Source of the DNA: Nemertoderma westbladi | Lineage: Eukaryota; Xenacoelomorpha; Nemertodermatida; Nemertodermatidae | Assembly (NCBI GenBank): GCA_032718475.1 | Contig: JAUCBJ010005287.1 | Coordinates: 1-47,253, forward strand | Length of the DNA stretch: 47,253 nt | Direction of reading: 5' to 3' | In this document: piece by piece, positions 18,901-26,516 of the stretch | Layout of the letters: each line of letters starts with the position of its first letter | How positions within the stretch are numbered: the stretch's first letter is position 1 | Notes under the pieces: model-generated | Database searches by the model: none | The model's input: the letters and a program-made list of their open reading frames with translations, nothing else | Told to the model about the DNA's origin: nothing | Position numbers and translations under genes: made by a program

Positions 18901-21392
18901 GACCTTCGAAGGCAAATCAATATCCCCTGGCGATTTTATGTAAGATTCCACAGTAAACCCTTCCAGTCTCACGTAAATGGAGTTACATTACTGTAATATT
19001 GATCTTTGATAAGACATACAAAATGTGTGTAACGTAACCAACAGAGTGATTCTTATTCAGTTTTTTTTATTTATGATGTACAATATCCTTTGTAGTTCGC
19101 AATACGCAATAATAAGTTGTGCAACTACTACTGTAGATAATGTACCGGTACTTACCCAAGTAAAATAACGCCCACGCGATAATCGCATTATAATAAAACG
19201 CAACGTAGAAGGCAATGAGGCAAGCAGAATAGCCAACACCTATGGTAGATAAATAATACATATCAGTTTTAATCTCCCATTATGGAACATCAAGTTTGAT
19301 TAACGAAATTCGTTTGCCATTCAATAAAATAGACCCATTTCACCTCCATTAGTCTGTACATATACAGTACATACATACACATAACTTATATTTACTTACC
19401 TTTAAGGATAGGACAGCATCTTGGCCAAATTGTAATGGGTCCCTGCCGCTGGTACTGGCCGAGGGCCAACTCCATGTAAAACAAAGGGATTCCGCCGATT
19501 ACCAACATCAGAACGTAAGGAATCAAAAACGCTCCTAAATAATTAATTGAGGTCGGATTTTATCGGAAACCAGAAATTTGGTTGGACGTCGGAATTTATA
19601 AAATTTGTCACCTCACCTGCATTGAGCCGAATTACAAATTAAACTAATAATAATACAGTAATAAATGAATTGTTGTGGGGTGAATGACAGTGATGTCATA
19701 TTGTCCTATTACATTATATAATTTGAAATATTGCTGAGGCGAATGTTGACATTTTTCTAAGTTAGAAAATCTGTAATGAACCTCATGGAGTGAACCTCTC
19801 TCTGTACCGATAGGGAACATCATGGCCTACTGCCTGCAGAAAATCACTGATTGTTAATCTTACCGCCCCCGTTTTTGTAGCACAAGTACGGAAACCTCCA
19901 AATATTAGCCAGATCCACCGCGAATCCGATGACAGAAAGTAGGAAGTCCGCTTTGCCGCTCCAAGTTATCCGGTTAAAATCATCCGAATCAATTGCGGCG
20001 ACCTGCGAAAATAACAAGCAATATCTCAGTATTATTCTAAACTAAAACTAATTAAATAAAGTATAGGTAACCTAGTAGTTGTGGCACGGTTAGCGCCCCG
20101 GCCAGCCTATATTAACATATTGAAAGAAACTATGTCATTAAAAATATTAGTAATAATAAAAAACAAGCAATATTCGATATTGTATATATCACACGATCAC
20201 TTGAAAAATATAAAAAGATTTTATACGTAGGCCTACTTCTTTCTGGCAGAATATGATAAAGGAGGTAAACCTGCCTAAACTGTGCAGCAATCGGTGGGGG
20301 TACCCTCAGCGACAATAGTGTCCAGTGTCTTAACTAAACGGTGATCTTAAAAACAATACAATATAGCAGCCATGACAGAGGAATCAAATACTTGCAGTTT
20401 CCACGGGAAATGTGCAGATGAATTCTTATTGCAAAATATCGAAAATTTGGTTTAACGTTTTCACATTCACATTTTCAGTTTCACAGTTTCACATTTTCAT
20501 TTGTGTAAATTCATAATGGTTTCTAGTTTCGTGTCCGCAGTAATAAAGGTCCTTAATACACGTATGAATTGCACGGTACAATTTTAATATTATTTATGAC
20601 AGATGGAGGGATATCGTCAGTTTGACCGTTTATAACAAAAAAATTTGATTTACTTTCATTGATCACCAATACCGTACCGGATATATTGCCTACATTGTAA
20701 TGTGAAAAAAAATCGAGCAACATTTCCTCTGAAAATACTGAGCGAACATTCGAGACAGGGGGGAAACTGGACGCAAAACCCGCCTTGGCGAATTAATAAT
20801 ATCCCGCCTCAATGTTAATCAATGTTAATTTAACCAAAACAACAAACTAAACACATTAGAACAGGTTACAGTTTTATTTTTGAGAGTAATCATCTGTTAT
20901 TAATTTGCGTCGAATTTCCCCTGGAGAGGGTTTAACTTTTATTGTGTCCAGTTTCCCCCCCTATCTGGAACATTCTTGTAATTGGTTCTCAAACATTCCG
21001 AACTTACTACCGAACGAACTATAAAGATAAAGACAAAATACTGAAAACGGATGAGTTGACTGATCATCTATTACATTATGTCGGCCTATGTTTGGGTAAT
21101 TATTTAATTCTGTCTAGGCCATTTGATTAGTTGCAAATCAGGTTTTTTTTACTTTTCCCATATATGCAGCTGGTGCTAAGTGATCCATATGGTTTACCTG
21201 TAAATCAACCACCTCTTCATACGGAGGCGGTTTTTCTTCGATTGTTTTTCCGCTTCCCAGTTTAATTTCCTTCATCGATATCGCGGTATCGCAATCACTG
21301 AGTCCCGAAACATCCACTCCGAAATCGCTGAAGCGACCAGAGGCAATATTTATACCTGCCATATTAATTATATTCGCATAGTAGACTATCAC
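3816..21392 (-). CDS. SLC6A: SLC6-family sodium-dependent monoamine transporter, 14-exon gene
   Basis: Gene-level entry; exons are listed separately. The product is a plasma-membrane neurotransmitter:sodium symporter with 12 expected membrane segments that takes up a monoamine with Na+ and Cl-. The exon lengths sum to 1935 nt (644 residues plus stop), the family's usual size, and every junction keeps frame. TM1 carries an Asp (residue about 95, in [10 protein letters not shown]) where serotonin, dopamine and noradrenaline transporters have their amine-binding Asp and GABA/glycine transporters do not. Extracellular loop 2 has the conserved cysteine pair ([10 protein letters not shown]) and three N-glycosylation sequons. 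TM2 ([15 protein letters not shown]), TM6 ([18 protein letters not shown]) and TM8 (LTLGLDS) match the family. I cannot separate SERT-like from DAT-like by eye. The N-terminal tail contains PPPY, a PPxY-type site for WW-domain (NEDD4-like) ligases. Introns hold three minisatellites and a nested gene. Confidence 0.93.
3957..5205. repeat. Minisatellite array 1: 30-bp unit, about 42 copies
   Basis: The unit is gcatataggctacctaaaatatcag(a/c)aagt; some early copies are 28 bp (lacking 'at'). From 4501 the 30-bp register is perfect and almost the only variable base is A or C in cag(a/c)aag; between about 4640 and 4910 the two forms alternate, a 60-bp higher-order unit. It lies between SLC6 exon 13 and candidate exon 14. 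On the transcribed minus strand each unit reads ctgatattttag|g, which looks like a branch point plus acceptor AG. The long plus-strand frames (30 is divisible by 3) are a by-product of the period. Confidence 0.97.
5286..5456 (-). CDS. SLC6A: SLC6 exon 13 (end of TM11, TM12)
   Basis: Acceptor atttcttag, phase 0. Encodes the end of TM11 and TM12 ([16 protein letters not shown]). The donor would be GAG|gttaga, at the position after ..WKE where vertebrate monoamine transporters also have an intron as I recall. The donor is weak; read through, the frame stops after four more codons (stop at 5271-5273), giving an alternative shorter C-terminus. Confidence 0.88.
5573..5663 (-). CDS. SLC6A: SLC6 exon 12 (start of TM11)
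   Basis: Acceptor gttttag, donor GCG|gtaaat (phase 0). Encodes [13 protein letters not shown], the conserved intracellular segment after TM10, then the first part of TM11. The split residue joins exon 11 to restore VDRF. Confidence 0.9.
5881..6122 (-). CDS. SLC6A: SLC6 exon 11 (TM9-TM10)
   Basis: Acceptor ttgtttag, donor GATAG|gtaggt (phase 2). Encodes GLESVIT, TM9, the extracellular [16 protein letters not shown] segment and TM10 ([11 protein letters not shown]). This is the longest exon. Confidence 0.95.
6243..6368 (-). CDS. SLC6A: SLC6 exon 10 (EL4 and TM8)
   Basis: Acceptor cattacag, donor GCG|gtaaga (phase 0). Encodes the EL4 helix ([13 protein letters not shown]) and TM8 ending in LTLGLDS, the Na2-site motif. 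Confidence 0.95.
7469..7580 (-). CDS. SLC6A: SLC6 exon 9 (TM7)
   Basis: Acceptor gcttttag, donor AAG|gtaaga (phase 0). Encodes TM7 ([15 protein letters not shown]) preceded by SSVNCGTS, whose Asn contributes to Na+/Cl- binding in the family. Confidence 0.95.
7918..8032 (-). CDS. SLC6A: SLC6 exon 8 (TM6)
   Basis: Acceptor ttattag, donor TACAT|gtaagt (phase 2). Encodes [13 protein letters not shown] followed by TM6 with the unwound segment and [10 protein letters not shown], typical of monoamine transporters. Confidence 0.95.
8227..8350 (-). CDS. SLC6A: SLC6 exon 7 (TM5), source of the adjacent array
   Basis: Acceptor tatttag, donor CTCG|gtaggt (phase 1). Starts with codons for [10 protein letters not shown], the conserved start of TM5, and continues through a loop to LIPNIYKL. 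Its first 47 nt are identical to the type-A unit of the tandem array that continues directly upstream of it in the transcript (8351-10425), so this exon is the complete terminal member of that array. Confidence 0.93.
8351..10425 (-). repeat. Minisatellite array 2: about 37 partial copies of SLC6 exon 7
   Basis: On the minus strand each unit reads tatttag|gttgtttgggtgac(t/a)gccactctgccatat.., the acceptor and start of the TM5 exon. Type A (53 bp) matches exon 7 for 47 nt; type B (about 61 bp) diverges after ctgccatat into cccatactttatcg. Types A and B partly alternate, with length variants. A larger block repeats: the diagnostic atttggcagag occurs at 8661, 9221 and 9955, spacings of about 560 and 734. 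No unit has a donor. Splicing to any upstream copy would soon meet stops: TGA in the next unit after type A, TAG after type B. The array sits in intron 6, ending at the real exon. Confidence 0.95.
10885..11023 (-). CDS. SLC6A: SLC6 exon 6 (TM4)
   Basis: Acceptor actcttacag, donor GGAAAA|gtaaga (phase 0). Encodes [21 protein letters not shown], matching TM4, and ends with the SGK that precedes TM5. Minisatellite array 3 begins about 25 bp upstream of the acceptor. Confidence 0.95.
11052..11278. repeat. Minisatellite array 3, left part: 54-bp unit, 4 copies
   Basis: The unit is about 54 bp and starts gttggttggcagctagagtg, continuing through gttacaggagtggtggcac to aattattataagtc. It is the same family as 13792-14756 and was split by the LINE. 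On the minus strand the unit contains taaccactctag, an acceptor-like AG. The array lies about 25 bp upstream (in the transcript) of the SLC6 exon 6 acceptor. Confidence 0.95.
11270..11278. repeat. Left target-site duplication of the LINE (gttggttgg)
   Basis: The 9-bp word gttggttgg ends the left half of array 3 at the point where LINE sequence starts, and recurs at 13792-13800 where it ends. Because the array itself contains this word, the exact duplication length is ambiguous by a few bases. Confidence 0.65.
11279..13786 (+). CDS. LINE ORF2: partial AP endonuclease plus reverse transcriptase
   Basis: The frame is open from the 5' truncation point to TAG at 13784-13786; the first ATG in frame is 11471. 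The endonuclease part retains [11 protein letters not shown] and LDYILIN. The RT carries motif [12 protein letters not shown] (about 12744), motif [12 protein letters not shown] (about 12920) and the catalytic FADDIALL (about 13072). After the RT comes a C-terminal block with [23 protein letters not shown] and GKRSRGRP, usual in RTE/CR1-like elements. No stop or frameshift is visible in about 835 codons, so the insertion is recent, but without a complete endonuclease it cannot move by itself. I cannot assign the clade. Confidence 0.93.
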   Translation, partial: PTNASEPEQAVKFYEELTGLIKDIPKHNVKVIAGDLNAQIGPEDIKGYTYNTSSNRNGYLLLDLMEECELIPTNNTFEKSKGKLWTFQYPNGTKAQLDYILINKKWRNSMINCEAYSSFNLIGSDLRIVTAEIRLSLRASKPRTSKQINYDWEKLRTDNAVKDAYTVEVQNRFEALQSMDEDQSTDSIYQNIITAHKESAKRHIPQKPKRKQYVPWQNSEVTCKREDLKIAYKVKTEQPTTENINKVEKAKEDLKLAYNISQEKYIQDKTEAITTAHIQQQSRLTWQTVNEVSGRKSCANGRLKADSPEERVGKWKNHFSNLLGQPPNIEVSPTRKIYDKTLPIETGDFTPAELQRSIKSMSNNKASGLDEIPAEVWKTGVLNRPLLNVCNRMLKGEKPPPIWTKGQLKPLPKKGDLGIPTNYSGICLLVVAAKIYNKMILYRIRPHIEKLLRKSQNGFRPSRSTIAQILALRRLIEGIKSKNLPAVMTFVDFKKAFDSIHRGKMLEILRAYGILEVIVAGIGLLYCDTEAQVLSPDGETEFFSILAGVLQGDTLAPLLFVIVLDYAMRTATKGEDLGFTLQERRSSRYPATTVTDTDFADDIALLSNTLADAQLLLNKVERAAKEVGLHINATKTEFMTFNLRKVDYFQYLGSWIESSKKDIEVRKAKAWVALSKMDTIWKSDLSRHLKTKFFRATVESVFLYGGETWTLTKSLEQRIDGCYTRLLRAALNISWRQHMTNAELYGTIPPVSTTLRKRRLRFSGHCWRSKDEVIPDLLLWQPTHGKRSRGRPAITYIDQLERDTELGRNEIATTMENREAWKDLISTVRVRSTSY
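11279..13791 (+). mobile_element. 5'-truncated non-LTR retrotransposon (LINE) inside array 3
   Basis: It begins abruptly in the endonuclease domain (in the conserved PTN of the YAPTN-type motif) and ends at (tag)3 right after the stop codon, with no poly(A). It has a short target duplication. It is antisense to the SLC6 gene. The 5' truncation at the array junction is the usual mark of target-primed reverse transcription. Copies of the same family are at 25650-25930 and 26517-26940. Confidence 0.9.
13792..14756. repeat. Minisatellite array 3, right part: 54-bp unit, about 18 copies
   Basis: Continues the 54-bp array after the LINE. Variant bases (aagtcg/aagtgg, ggagtgg/gtagtgg, aag/agg) mark sub-blocks. 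The unit length is divisible by 3, giving long open frames on both strands (18-residue repeats) that are not genes. Confidence 0.95.
14757..15464. other. SLC6 intron 5 remainder, nothing recognised
   Basis: Intron sequence between array 3 and exon 5. AT-rich to 15290, then a short GC-richer stretch (15290-15420) starting with cagcagcttgggg, a word also found at 21471. No gene or known element seen. Confidence 0.5.
15465..15621 (-). CDS. SLC6A: SLC6 exon 5 (extracellular loop 2)
   Basis: Acceptor ttttgcag, donor TTTGA|gtaagt (phase 2). Encodes the large extracellular loop: a conserved cysteine pair around NNWNT, expected to form a disulfide, and sequons NGT, NIT and NLT. The intron upstream of it (15622-19155) contains the nested gene. 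Confidence 0.92.
15622..17659. other. SLC6 intron 4, 3' half: poly-G and cruciform, no gene seen
   Basis: Contains a 19-G tract at 16043-16061 and a perfect inverted repeat at 16133-16160 (12-bp arms, loop aata). The rest is AT-rich; the small frames at 16883-17292 and 17439-17633 are Phe/Ile/Leu/Lys-rich as expected by chance in such DNA. The final part would be the promoter and 5' UTR of the nested gene, where I see no clear TATA box. Confidence 0.5.
17660..18736 (+). CDS. Nested single-exon gene: membrane-anchored coiled-coil protein
   Basis: A 358-residue frame on the opposite strand, inside SLC6 intron 4. The start has G at -3 and +4, a fair Kozak context. A hydrophobic stretch at residues 22-46 looks like a membrane anchor, followed by an Arg-rich stretch ([10 protein letters not shown], 71-80), a Pro/Arg/Thr-rich linker (124-143), and heptad-like coiled coil at about 176-278 and 296-332. 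The C-terminus is Asn/Ser-rich. Codon structure, amino-acid balance and higher GC than the flanks argue for a true gene. No family recognised; the build (N-terminal anchor plus cytoplasmic coiled coil) fits a tether or organelle-contact protein, but that is inference. Having no introns, it could be an old retrogene. Confidence 0.72.
   Translation: MAAIEDIYIKFLSYVNLFNKYRFWCVCMTCGLATLAALAIGKTVVYRLFTTRLRNLLGFNVVVNQGDNYERRRMRGRGPRVKLSASSVSQALGGVTSLPGISDDWGRKVGSFIESNNDVATTPHKKLPTRRVPPRRTQTPPRNQYIWNASKLRHLEDFEESTTSSKTTSDEVSDGFKSCVELKQKIKDLTAALDKETSQKAFETLERLAVEDNLLEYKVQNEELASKVDLLMMEREEQTQQLVDLKNVLLNERVASEQLVHNLKNELDEERCKSESLNRNNIDIKSGDAEMVPVGMLKEKEAEIKELHTDMESLMKVVKDMELQVKQLALSQENNNDLSNDNILSVSDSPVAIVPSSL
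18737..19155. other. Intron 4 sequence between the nested gene and SLC6 exon 4
   Basis: AT-rich sequence that would include the 3' UTR of the nested gene. No canonical AATAAA is evident within the first 150 bp after the stop; variants such as aataat occur. Nothing else recognised. Confidence 0.4.
19156..19239 (-). CDS. SLC6A: SLC6 exon 4 (TM3)
   Basis: Acceptor accatag, donor TTGG|gtaagt (phase 1). Encodes TM3 ([18 protein letters not shown]), which lines the substrate site and includes the conserved Tyr pair followed by Asn. Confidence 0.93.
19400..19534 (-). CDS. SLC6A: SLC6 exon 3 (TM2)
   Basis: Acceptor tatttag, donor AAAG|gtaagt (phase 1). Encodes TM2 and the first intracellular loop, with [15 protein letters not shown] and CPILK, both strongly conserved in monoamine transporters. 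Confidence 0.95.
19535..19863. other. SLC6 intron 2, nothing recognised
   Basis: Intron between exons 2 and 3. I see no gene, repeat array or element in it. Confidence 0.6.
19864..20002 (-). CDS. SLC6A: SLC6 exon 2 (TM1)
   Basis: Acceptor ttcgcag, donor GGCG|gtaaga (phase 1). Encodes TM1 with the NSS signature [15 protein letters not shown] and the amine-binding Asp in FAVDL. TM1 forms half of the substrate and Na+ sites in this family. Confidence 0.95.
20003..21197. other. SLC6 intron 1 with a tRNA/SINE-like fragment
   Basis: Near 20072-20104 the sequence gtagttgtggcacggttagcgccccggcc resembles the A-box half of tRNA-derived SINEs; no B box follows, so it is at most a fragment. At 20460-20505 there is a short degenerate repeat of tcacattttca. 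The remainder is AT-rich with no gene seen. Confidence 0.4.
21198..21392 (-). CDS. SLC6A: SLC6 exon 1 (cytoplasmic N-terminus)
   Basis: Encodes up to 65 residues, hydrophilic and acidic, with PPPYEEV near the end. Two in-frame ATGs are possible, 21390-21392 and 21360-21362; neither can be preferred by eye. The donor is CAG|gtaaac, phase 0. A further upstream untranslated exon is possible. Confidence 0.8.
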
Positions 21393-22884
21393 TAGTGTGA
21401 ATCACTCATGGTCATGTTGCACTAATTAATTGATAGTAACATAATAACAAACAAATAATCCTCAACATGCCAGCAGCTTGGGGTGGAGGGGCACCCCTCC
21501 TCCACCCAATATGTCATCACAAACACATCAACCAAACTTACGATATTTTTTTTATTGAAAACGTACTACATTGTCCTGAACATTCTTCACTGCTAGTAAA
21601 CTCAACTCGAAATTACTGAAATATTGGCTATGGTTGGTTCATTAGTCGCTGTTCTTCAACAGCTGATTGCCCAACAATGGTGTGTATTAAACACATTGCC
21701 TTCAATTCATTTCTCTCAGGAGGACGAGTTTTTGTTTCGGCACGAATGCTTTAAGTGACTAGCCAGGGCGCCTATCTATCTACAGTATCTACCTTCCATC
21801 CTTAAATGGTAAGTTAAATGAGTACTGGAGTTTTCTCTGGAAATGAGTACTGGAGTATAGTTCTGGGGGGACCGCACTGGAAATTAGTCGTCATACTTTG
21901 TGCGTAATCTGTACTAATTGCCCCACAAAAAAAATTATTTTACTGTAAATGTGGCGCAAATTAAAATATTATGGTAGGTAGGTAACCTTACTATTAAACT
22001 TATTACACCACACGTGACATTTTACTTCTATTGTGAGAAATTATTTGTTTAGATATAATAAAATAAAAATGACATTTCACCAACACAGAATCATTGTTTT
22101 GCGTAATGCAGCCTCTTTCCCGGTCGTCTTCTTATTTATATCATCACACTGATCTCTTCTCGAAACTTTGGAATCCTTTTACATCACTTTATATGTATCT
22201 CAAGAGGAAGGTTAATGGATCAGGATGGTTACTGCCGAGCTGCAGATGCACACCGCATCGTGTACCCATATCGGGATCGCTACTTTCGAGAAACAAACCC
22301 AGAATTAGTTCATTGAGCAAAACATAGATACTGAGAGGAGATAAGGAACCCTGGAACTACGTATAATATTGGGCCAGGCGCGGTTACAAATTAAGTTATC
22401 TATAGTTATAAAGATCATATGTAGGGGTATGGGTCTTTGTGGTTCTTTTTATAACTGTGGCACAAATGGCTACTTATATTTTGTTAACAGGACCTCTTGG
22501 TATTCGGATTGAGGTTGAACTACCAGGACCTCCATTTACGAGATGACGTGTTTTATATGAACTCCGTATGAACTCTATATGAACTATGGACTGAATACCG
22601 ATATATTTAGGATGCAGGCGGGTGGTGGATGATTTATATATTCATTTACAGTAACTACATTTTGTACGTGCATACAATTTTGACGGTGGATCAACAAACA
22701 AGGTCGACCAAAATGTCGACCCAGTGAAATTGATAAAGGTCCGTGTTACTGCACGTCTAGGAAACTAACCATCTATCCGTGAGAAAATATTAGTGCTCAG
22801 CTGATGGAGAGGAACTACATTAAAATATTTATCTTACATTCGAACGGATTTCACACACTTGATTGACGGTATCGTGGGAAGCAC
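21393..22884. other. Intergenic region upstream of SLC6; hairpins only
   Basis: Should contain the SLC6 promoter and any untranslated first exon, but I recognise no core element. Two hairpins stand out: gggtggagg...cctccaccc at 21481-21507 (9-bp stem) and ggtcgac...gtcgacc at 22702-22721 (7-bp stem). No convincing gene. Confidence 0.45.
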
Positions 22885-23086
22885 CAATAAATAGGACTAC
22901 CGATAACTAACGACTTATAAAGCTAGTCATGGAATACAATATATAAAATAATAAATGGTTTTTGTAATTTTGTAAATGGTTTTTAAAATGATAAATAATT
23001 TCTTGTATTAAATTGACTGGTTTTATATTTATCTTATCAGCTGATCTTGAAATTATGTCCAGCTTGAATATCACGTTACGAAAACA
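22885..23086 (-). other. Conserved 3' flank of PH-like gene A
   Basis: This stretch after the stop codon is clearly similar to 35306-35476 and 42395-42580, including the shared plus-strand block cagctgatcttgaaatta. The similarity shows that the duplicated unit included the 3' UTR or downstream flank. Confidence 0.75.
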
Positions 23087-23464
23087 TTATTCACTGGAAC
23101 TACTGGAAGACGATGTAACATATTCTTTGCCCTTAATAACTTTCAGCCATTGGTTCCTGACTTCTCTACTTTCAAACCAAAAGTTATCCTCTCTATTGCC
23201 CCTTTTCATTGTTAATTGAATTCCGTGTTCTAACGATATCCCTCGATTTGTGGTCAACGTAGATTTCGGTTGAATTGGTTCCGCCGTGAACTCTTCTAGG
23301 GCGTAGATTTTGGTTATGTCTTTCGGTATTAGCGAACTATCTCGGGTCAAACTCAATACGTTTCTATTCAGCCCGGTGGATTTAATTTCTCCCCAATATG
23401 CCCTAACTTTTCGGCCTTTAATATCTTTGTAGATGAGTCCTTCCTTTATAAATCCCAATAGTCG
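23087..23464 (-). CDS. Gene A exon 2 (C-terminal PH-like module)
   Basis: Acceptor attgttatag, phase 0. Encodes RLLGFIKEGLIYKD.. to VTSSSSSSSE and stop. Very similar to the last exons of genes B and C. Confidence 0.85.
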   Translation of the reverse strand, partial: RLLGFIKEGLIYKDIKGRKVRAYWGEIKSTGLNRNVLSLTRDSSLIPKDITKIYALEEFTAEPIQPKSTLTTNRGISLEHGIQLTMKRGNREDNFWFESREVRNQWLKVIKGKEYVTSSSSSSSE

Positions 23465-25106
23465 CTATAACAATAAAAACGTTATATAAAGAATGTAATA
23501 ATGGTAAATGAATAACTGCACCAAATAAGAGGAAAATCGCGCCAACACTTTTTGCTATACAGTATTATTATTCACTTGTCCTTCAGCGCTTCAGGAGTGT
23601 GAGTTTTGCAGGGACTTGTTACACTATATAGCAGTACAGACACTACTTCCGGGCGGACTTTATTTATACCCATGTGAACGACCCAACAGGTAGTTGTGCG
23701 CTAAACCGCGCGGTTTACCGCAGCCCATTTAAACAATCAATGTTAAAACAATTAATGTAATTTCCTGTTGAATTTACAGTCCACAGATAGACAACCAGTT
23801 ACGGCAACGGTAACGTTGGGTGTGAACGGGCTTCGGGTAGTGTACCGCTGGCTTACCGCTTCAATACCGCCAGACTACTTTACCGCTCACGCACCATTGG
23901 ATGTGAACGGGGCTATAGGGAGCTTTGTGAAAGAATTCTACATCACCATAGGGCTGGGCTACAACACGTACACTGTGCAGTAAACACTGACGGCTCAAAA
24001 CCAGTTGGGGGACCAGGGAATCCAAAATTAGCCACAATGAATGTTATCGTCGCATAGATAGACCAGAATAGGATACTACAGTACATGTTCTAGACGGCTG
24101 ATTAGTCTTTAGCTACCATCTAATCTAAAGCTTCTGATATTAAACCTAGAGGCTGCCAAGTGTATTGGTGATGTTCCTCTATACCTATGCTACTACTTTT
24201 ATACTACAGTACCTCAACCTCTCCTTGACATGTAGTATCGCAGATGATGTACAGTAGTGTCTGAACTGCCTGGTGCCTAGGAATGTTTGATGTAGGCAAT
24301 TTTTTTAAATCACAATGAAGTCTCACTCTAGATTGCAGCTATGAGGCAATAAATATCCGGCGGATGTAGTTGAAAGTATTTAATTATTAGCAATTCCTGT
24401 TCCACTTACATAGGAAACACCAACTACTTCATACAAGATATCTTGAAAACGAAAAAAAAAATGAAAAACTCTTTGCAGATTTGGAATCAAAATTAAATTC
24501 TGATTCATATAGGATATTATTGTTTGTCGCAAATTCGACTGACACAACCCTCCCCCCCTCCCCACTCAGCAACATATGTAAGTAATGTAAATAATTATAA
24601 ATATGTTATGTAAAGTCTAATAAATTTCAAGCGATTTCATAATTAAATATTGAACTTGCCAGTGTAGATTCGTCTATTGAGTTGTTGATGTTTAGAACAA
24701 TGAATGAGGACAATATGGCAACATCATATTTGTGTGCAGCTTGTACGTTAATTCGAAATTTGTTATCATCCTCCCTAAAGATTGAAATCCCACCACCGTG
24801 ACCTTTTGAAAGAACCGTCCCATCAAAACGATTCGTTCGATATACCGTAGTAGGGCCTCTACGCAATGTCAATAACCACTCGACGAATGCAGTTTTTTGG
24901 TCAAATCTGAACATTAACATTCGCTCATTTGGTACGTTTTCCTCTAAAAAGCCTTCGGACATTGCTTTACAATCCACAGTGAATGTTTCCAGACCAGCTG
25001 TCGCTTTGTGATAAGATAGTAACAGATCTTGTGAGGTTACCCAGAATGTTGAACCTTTCATTGCAAGCAGGCTTTCTCTACCTTCATCTTCTCTTATGCG
25101 TGGCAT
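23087..25106 (-). CDS. PH-like gene A: two-exon gene, 274 residues
   Basis: Gene-level entry. Exon 1 24660-25106 (447 nt) joins exon 2 23087-23464 (378 nt), phase 0. The start at 25104-25106 (MPR..) is chosen because gene B starts with the same residues; an in-frame ATG 13 codons upstream (25143-25145) is possible. The product seems to hold two PH-like modules: one ending in exon 1 with a helix FDQKTAFVEWLLTL, and a second filling exon 2 with strands GLIYKD and YWGEIKS, ending in the helix VRNQWLKVI with the conserved Trp, then an acidic Ser-run tail. PH folds bind phosphoinositides or proteins at membranes. No catalytic motif, SH2 or SH3 seen. Family otherwise unknown to me. Confidence 0.75.
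23465..24659 (-). other. Gene A intron with palindrome and possible DNA-element debris
   Basis: Contains a perfect 16-bp palindrome, taaaccgcgcggttta, at 23702-23717. From about 23640 to 23960 the words gtgaacg and taccgc recur (gtgaacgacc near 23673, gtgaacggg near 23822 and 23901), which could be subterminal repeats of a non-autonomous DNA transposon. No terminal repeats proven. Confidence 0.35.
24660..25106 (-). CDS. Gene A exon 1 (N-terminal PH-like module)
   Basis: Encodes MPRIRED.. through NNSIDESTL. Shares with gene B exon 1 the block TVYRT(N/K)RF, GGG(I/L)SIF and KFRIN. The expected donor position reads CTG|gcaagt, a GC donor where gene B has CGG|gtaagt. Confidence 0.75.
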
Positions 25107-25162
25107 TTTATTTGCCTTCTTGAATTTTGTTACAGTAATTGACATTTTTATACTATTGTATT

Positions 25163-25240
25163 TGATAAGTGCAGTAAAATCTTCCGTGTTAAATTTTTAT
25201 ATAGCAAAACTAAGATTCAATCTAATTTGTTGCTTTGTCT
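25163..25240 (-). promoter_or_regulatory. Conserved upstream block of gene A (promoter/5' UTR)
   Basis: About 75 bp upstream of the start codon align with 38341-38408 upstream of gene B, sharing tgataagt(g/c)cagta.aatcttcc, a cta.gattcaat block and ttgttgctttgt. Introns and spacers between the copies are otherwise unalike, so this block is either retained by selection or a young part of the duplication. Confidence 0.55.
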
Positions 25241-25246
25241 TAATCT

Positions 25247-25649
25247 GAATTGTGATACATGTTTTTATAAATTGCATATCTTTCACTATATACAGTAAAG
25301 TGCCCAAGTGTTTAATAAGGTCGGTTCACACTATGTAGACATATATAGCATACAGTATATATTAGTATAAATTAGGTATATATTCAACTTAATGTTTTAG
25401 AACCTCCAATGTATCGAAAAACATTCCACTATGGAACGTTTCACACATACTCTCGTGTGATACATTTTTAACGATCATTCTTTATAGATATGCGGTGTAT
25501 TATTCATATTGTCCATATATCTACTGGCTTATTTTACAGAATATTAAAATTAATATATATATAGGTTTACAGTAAATATTGCAGTCATGAGTGAGTCATT
25601 CAACCGTTTATATTGATTGATTGCCTATCAAACATTTGAATTTTATAAA
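25247..25649. other. AT-rich spacer, nothing recognised
   Basis: Rich in tata words with several short degenerate repeats. No gene or element seen. Confidence 0.4.
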
Positions 25650-25930
25650 ACAGTGAGAACCATAAAGCTACCCATAACTCAATTGGTGGAGTAGGAATTC
25701 TGCTAAGCCCATTTGCACTGCAAACCTCAAACAACATTGAATCTATAAATTCTGGCGTCATGATTGCAACATTTGATGGGAATCCAAAGACAACAGTCTG
25801 AAACACAATGTCAAAGTCATTGCTGTTGACATGAATGCGCAAATTGGCCCAGAAGACATCAAGGGTTACACAAATAACACCAATTCGAATAGAAATGGGT
25901 ACTTACTCTTAGACCTAATGGAATAATGTG
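25650..25930 (+). pseudogene. LINE endonuclease fragment, same family as 11279-13791
   Basis: The plus strand encodes GGVGILLSPFAL..IATFDGNPKTTV, the endonuclease region upstream of where the array-3 LINE is truncated, then jumps (about 100 bp missing at 25798) to [20 protein letters not shown], which matches 11345-11480. It ends at an in-frame stop at 25922. Confidence 0.8.
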
Positions 25931-26516
25931 AAAATATAAGTAAAAATATTCAAAATATCTACTACTGCACTACCAAAGCAATCGTAAGACAAGGCTTTTT
26001 CAGACCTTCGTCTTATTTTCAAACCTTCGAACCAATACCTCTGCATGGAATTTGAAGAATTTTCCACAGTATAATCAGTTTTTCGATTTACTCGCTTAAA
26101 GATACGTATAATAAAATAATACACGCAAAGATAGGTGGAATATTTAGTACTGTAGTAAATTTAGTAGCGAAATGCCAAGCCTATCAAACAAAAGTGACAC
26201 AAAGCATCGTAATGCCCTGCTTTTCTTCTTCAATTTTATATACTATATGATTAAATTTATTTTTGTCAACTCGAGTAGCACAACTTCTAATTAATGGTAT
26301 TTTACTCTACAGCAATAATAAATCTTCGACTTCTAAATAATGACTTCTTATAACAGCTGATCGAGGTATTCTACAATGTAGTGAGGAGGAGGCCTTGTAT
26401 TACGATCCCTGACGATACCCCAACGGGGAGAAATATATAGGCCGTTGTTTAAATTATCTTTTAATTGTCTTCCGGGGCTATAAAACTCCTGTTCCACCAA
26501 CCCCTTGTATTACGAT

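Noticed and set aside
20072-20104. tRNA gene
   Set aside because: Only an A-box-like part; no B box, acceptor stem or terminator T-run follows.
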